Source: Bryobacterales bacterium (GTDB lineage Bacteria > Acidobacteriota > Terriglobia > Bryobacterales > Bryobacteraceae). Taken from it: a stretch of DNA of 9,871 bases. The stretch is taken from the NCBI GenBank assembly GCA_003164075.1, contig PLRZ01000182.1:1-9871 (forward strand), read 5' to 3'. This document shows positions 7,705-9,871 of the stretch, piece after piece. Every line of letters begins with the position of its first letter. The stretch's first letter is position 1. A program made the position numbers and the translations under genes. The notes under the pieces were generated by a model. That model was given only the letters and a program-made list of their open reading frames with translations. It did not search any database and had not been told where the DNA came from.

Positions 7705-7711
7705 ACCTCCT
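7705..7711 (-). promoter_or_regulatory. Ribosome-binding site of receptor 2
   Basis: On the minus strand AGGAGGT, a full consensus Shine-Dalgarno, lies 10 bases before the GTG at 7694. It supports this non-ATG start, which also begins a typical signal peptide. Confidence 0.8.
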
Positions 7712-7736
7712 GTTGAGTTTTTGGGGTAGGGTCAGT

Positions 7737-7755
7737 GTAACAAGGCTTCTGTTAC
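7737..7755. promoter_or_regulatory. Candidate operator: inverted repeat in the divergent intergenic region
   Basis: GTAACA (7737-7742) and TGTTAC (7750-7755) form a perfect 6-bp inverted repeat around a 7-base spacer, in the 141-bp gap between divergent receptor 2 and yggS. It lies 43-61 bases upstream of the receptor 2 GTG, a position that could overlap its promoter. A TATACT hexamer at 7813-7818 could be a -10 box for yggS, but no good -35 sits at the right distance. Operator function is inferred from symmetry and position only. Confidence 0.35.
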
Positions 7756-7835
7756 GGTTCGATTAGCAAACGCCCGTCGCAGTGTTAAAATCCTCGCGTC
7801 GGCCATCCTGGCTATACTGGGACGTACCGCACGTA

Positions 7836-8501
7836 ATGGAAAAACTAAGCGACAGACTGCTGGCAGTCCGCGAAAGGATCGCGCGTGCGGCCGGCCGGGC
7901 GCGGCGCGATCCGGCCGGAATTCTCCTCCTGGCCGTCACCAAAGTGTTTCCCGCCGACACCCTTCGCGAGGCCTACGATCTGGGACTGCGCGACTTCGGC
8001 GAAAACTACGTGCAGGAGTTCGAGGGTAAGGCCCCGCAGCTTGCCGGCTTGACGGACGCGCGCTACCACCTGATCGGGCACCTGCAATCCAACAAAACCA
8101 AAAAGGCCGCGGAACTGTTCCAGGTGATTCAGACCGTGGATTCGGCCAAACTGGCGCGCCGTTTGAACGAATCCGCCCGCCCCATCGACGTGATGCTGGA
8201 GGTTAAGCTGTCGCCCGAAGAGGCCAAGAGCGGGGCAGCCCAAGCGGACTTGCCGGACCTCATCGCCGCCGTCCGCGCGTGCCCCAACCTGCGCCTCTTG
8301 GGACTCATGACCATGCCCCCGTGGTCGGACGATCCGGAAGCCGCGCGCGGCTATTTCCGCAGCCTTCACGAGTTGGCCGATCGCCATGGCCTGGCGCAGC
8401 TTTCGATGGGCATGTCCCACGACCTGGAAACCGCCATCGAAGAGGGCTCCACGTGCGTACGCGTGGGAACCGCGCTGTTCGGCAAACGGAAGAAACCGTG
8501 A
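7836..8501 (+). CDS. yggS: YggS/PLPBP-family pyridoxal-phosphate-binding protein
   Basis: A 221-residue cytoplasmic protein of the YggS/PROSC (PLPBP) family, non-catalytic PLP-binding proteins involved in vitamin B6 and amino-acid homeostasis. Hallmarks in order: LLAVTK with PLP-binding Lys36, the same number as in Escherichia coli YggS; FGENYVQE (54-61); YHLIGHLQSNKTKKA (77-91); EEAKSG (128-133); GLMTMPP (156-162); LSMGMSHDLETAIEEGST (189-206) and RVGTALFG (209-216), which form the phosphate-binding side. Length matches the family. ATG 7836 is preferred over the in-frame GTG 7782 because family similarity begins here; the ribosome-binding site is weak for both. The last four bases overlap the start of the glycosyltransferase gene, implying cotranscription. 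The fold is a single alanine-racemase-like barrel, without the racemase C-terminal domain. Confidence 0.95.
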   Translation: MEKLSDRLLAVRERIARAAGRARRDPAGILLLAVTKVFPADTLREAYDLGLRDFGENYVQEFEGKAPQLAGLTDARYHLIGHLQSNKTKKAAELFQVIQTVDSAKLARRLNESARPIDVMLEVKLSPEEAKSGAAQADLPDLIAAVRACPNLRLLGLMTMPPWSDDPEAARGYFRSLHELADRHGLAQLSMGMSHDLETAIEEGSTCVRVGTALFGKRKKP

Positions 8502-9613
8502 CCGTCGGATTCTACGCTCCCCTGCCGCCGGCGCGCACGGGAGTGGCCGATTACGCGGCCGCGCTGCTGGCGGAGTTGAGAAAGCACGGGCGCGTGGAAG
8601 TGGCGCCTTCCACCTGCGACGTGGCGCTCTATCATTTGGGCAACAACGCGCTCCACGGCGAGATTTACCAGCGCGCGCTGGCGGTGCCCGGAGTGGTGGT
8701 CCTGCACGACGCGGTGCTGCACCATTTTCTGTTGGGACGGCTGGACGAAGCCGCCTACATGGACGAGTTCGTGTACAACTATGGGGAGTGGAATCGCGGC
8801 CTGGCGCGGGAGTTGTGGCGCGGGCGGGCATCGTCGGCCACGGACCGCCGCTATTTCGATTACCCCATGCTCCGGCGGATTGTGGAGCGGTCGCGCGCCG
8901 TGGTGGTACACAATCCGGCCGCCGCGCGCGTGGTCCGGGAGCACGCGCCGCAAGCACGGGTGGTGGAGATTCCGCACCTATACGTCGCGCCGCGCGACCT
9001 TCCCGGCGTTGCGGAGCCCCTCCGCTGGCGGCAACGCTGGGGAGTGGATCCGGCAAGCTTTCTGTTCGGCGTTTTCGGGTACTTGCGGGAATCGAAGCGG
9101 CTGATATCGGTGCTCGAAGCGTTCCGCGAGGTCCACGACGACAACCCGCGGACGGTGCTGCTGATCGCGGGGCAGTTCGTCTCCACGGACCTGGAGCGGG
9201 CCGTTGAACCCCTGTTGACCGGCGCGGGAGTCATGCGGCGGCCCCACCTGGAAGAGCGCGAATTCTGGCTGGCGGCCGGAGCCGTGGATGCCTGCATCAA
9301 CCTGCGGTATCCGGCGGCGGGGGAAACTTCGGGCATCGCCGTCCGCCTGATGGGTCTCGGCAAGCCGGTGATGCTGACGGAGTCGCTTGAATGCTCGCGA
9401 TTTCCCGAGGACGCGTGCATTCGCATTGCATCGGGGGCGGCGGAGCGGGATTCCCTGCGCGAGCATATGGCGCTGGTGGCGTCCATGCCGGAAGTGGCTG
9501 CGGCCATCGGCGAGCGGGCCGCGGCGTACATACGCGCGCGCCATGGGGTGGAGCAGGCAGCGGCGCAGTATTGGCAATTGCTGCGCGAACAGCCTGACGG
9601 GATTCAGCCATGA
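8498..9613 (+). CDS. GT4-like (GT-B fold) glycosyltransferase
   Basis: A 371-residue putative retaining glycosyltransferase. The N-terminal acceptor-side Rossmann domain opens with VGFYAPLPPARTGVADYA, typical of these enzymes, and includes the VVVLHDAVLHHF strand-loop (67-78). The donor-side domain starts near 188 with FLFGVFGYLRESKRL (Lys200 in the usual position), then TVLLIAGQF, and NLRYPAAGETSG (268-279). The canonical E-x7-E motif is altered: Glu276 is present, but Arg283 stands where the second Glu would be, as I recall for a bacterial subgroup with GETSG. No membrane segment or signal peptide is seen. The GTG start at 8498 is chosen because it overlaps the yggS stop as GTGA and begins the conserved N-terminus; a longer reading from 8279 would lie inside yggS. 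Sugar donor and acceptor cannot be assigned; cell-envelope or exopolysaccharide glycosylation is plausible. Confidence 0.88.
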   Translation: MTVGFYAPLPPARTGVADYAAALLAELRKHGRVEVAPSTCDVALYHLGNNALHGEIYQRALAVPGVVVLHDAVLHHFLLGRLDEAAYMDEFVYNYGEWNRGLARELWRGRASSATDRRYFDYPMLRRIVERSRAVVVHNPAAARVVREHAPQARVVEIPHLYVAPRDLPGVAEPLRWRQRWGVDPASFLFGVFGYLRESKRLISVLEAFREVHDDNPRTVLLIAGQFVSTDLERAVEPLLTGAGVMRRPHLEEREFWLAAGAVDACINLRYPAAGETSGIAVRLMGLGKPVMLTESLECSRFPEDACIRIASGAAERDSLREHMALVASMPEVAAAIGERAAAYIRARHGVEQAAAQYWQLLREQPDGIQP

Positions 9614-9705
9614 CCCACCGGGATAGCGCTCGATGCCACGGCTGTCGCGGTAGCAGCGGCAACGGCGCAACTCATCGGAAAGGCCGAAAAAATAAGCTTG
9701 CCTAA
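9610..9705 (+). CDS. Possible tiny ORF overlapping the glycosyltransferase stop
   Basis: An ATG at 9610 overlaps the preceding stop codon as ATGA and opens a 31-codon frame ending with TAA at 9703-9705. The predicted peptide is basic, with one CxxC (CHGC) and a GRKNKLA tail; no domain is recognised. The overlap mimics translational coupling, but the frame is so short that chance is likely. It may also be the remnant of a next operon gene broken by the repeat DNA that follows. Low confidence. Confidence 0.15.
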   Translation: MTHRDSARCHGCRGSSGNGATHRKGRKNKLA

Positions 9706-9710
9706 CGCTC

Positions 9711-9733
9711 CCTTAGGGGGGCACCCCGTAAGG
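9711..9733. repeat. GC-rich hairpin between the glycosyltransferase gene and the repeat element
   Basis: CCTTA-G-GGGG (9711-9720) pairs with CCCC-G-TAAGG (9724-9733) around a GCA triloop, giving nine pairs and one G/G mismatch. No T-run follows on the plus strand (ACAGAAC), so it is at best a non-canonical terminator for the yggS-glycosyltransferase unit. It abuts the second repeat copy. Confidence 0.45.
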
Positions 9734-9734
9734 A

Positions 9735-9815
9735 CAGAACTCCCGATGTCGCCCCGCAATTTCTGCCTGGCGGGGAAAACTGGGCTGAGCCATTCGTTTC
9801 GATGGCGAGAGCTTC
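9735..9815 (-). repeat. Inverted second copy of the MITE-like element core
   Basis: The reverse complement of this segment matches 3910-3989 at 73 of 80 aligned positions plus one extra base. Both predicted stems are retained exactly: CCCCGC/GCGGGG (9752-9757 and 9770-9775) and GCCAT/ATGGC (9789-9793 and 9802-9806). The outer end (9734 onward, ACAGAACTCCCGATGTCG) is a degenerate form of the terminal repeat seen in copy 1. The other terminal repeat is not found in the expected orientation; instead a hairpin-containing segment follows. Confidence 0.7.
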
Positions 9816-9822
9816 GCAGGTG

Positions 9823-9845
9823 GGGCAGGCGGTGCTCGCCTGCCC
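9823..9845. repeat. Perfect 9-bp hairpin inside repeat DNA
   Basis: GGGCAGGCG (9823-9831) and CGCCTGCCC (9837-9845) pair perfectly around GTGCT. The copy of the element at 3869-3991 lacks this hairpin at the corresponding place. Eight bases of each arm, GGCAGGCG and CGCCTGCC, are identical to the terminator stem at 429-450. No T-run follows on either strand. Confidence 0.6.
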
Positions 9846-9858
9846 GCCCGCGCTGAAT

Positions 9859-9871
9859 TCAGAACTCCTGA
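9859..9871 (+). repeat. Terminal-repeat 13-mer, possible start of a third element copy cut by the window edge
   Basis: TCAGAACTCCTGA is identical to 3870-3882 and in the same orientation, where it forms the left terminal repeat of copy 1. It reaches the last base of the window, so a further copy may continue beyond. It follows a 10-bp palindrome, CTGAATTCAG (9853-9862). Confidence 0.5.

Noticed and set aside
7813..7818. TATACT as a -10 promoter box for yggS
   Set aside because: It is a good hexamer, but no acceptable -35 sequence lies 16-18 bases upstream, and the implied leader is only about 10-15 bases. Kept only as a remark.
7845..9056. 403-codon minus-strand frame opposite yggS and the glycosyltransferase
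   Set aside because: It runs against two well-supported plus-strand genes, and the product is Arg/Pro-rich without motifs.
1..9871. CRISPR arrays, tRNA or rRNA genes, phage or defence genes
   Set aside because: No regularly spaced direct repeats, cloverleaf-like structures, or relevant protein motifs were seen.

Overview
The window looks like chromosomal DNA of a GC-rich Acidobacteriota bacterium, probably close to Bryobacterales (Candidatus Solibacter). This is inferred from two adjacent large Oar-like TonB-dependent receptors, a small zinc-ribbon protein of a type I associate with Acidobacteria, and a palindromic repeat resembling one I remember as abundant in Solibacter-like genomes. No database search was possible.

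Layout from left to right: (1) 1-150, a palindromic repeat region with no confident gene. (2) A 96-residue zinc-ribbon protein on the plus strand (151-441). (3) A strong intrinsic terminator at 421-450 that serves the convergent minus-strand receptor gene and contains the zinc-ribbon gene's stop codon in its loop. (4) Receptor 1 (480-3539, minus, 1019 aa). (5) A 453-bp gap holding one strong hairpin and a 123-bp MITE-like element with 19-bp imperfect terminal inverted repeats. (6) Receptor 2 (3993-7694, minus, 1233 aa, GTG start). (7) A 141-bp divergent intergenic region with a small inverted repeat. (8) A plus-strand pair: a YggS/PLPBP-family PLP-binding protein (7836-8501), overlapped by 4 bases with a GT4-like glycosyltransferase (8498-9613). 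(9) 258 bp of repeat-rich DNA to the window end, including a second, inverted copy of the element core and the start of a possible third.

The two receptors are probably outer-membrane proteins. Their substrate cannot be read from the sequence, and no regulator, SusD-like partner or degradative enzyme lies beside them here. The yggS-glycosyltransferase overlap suggests cotranscription and translational coupling, but no shared pathway is evident.

I see no defence, CRISPR, phage or secretion system. The most notable non-coding signal is the repeat family: two copies about 6 kb apart in opposite orientation share 73 of 80 aligned positions, and the differences avoid the two predicted hairpin stems.
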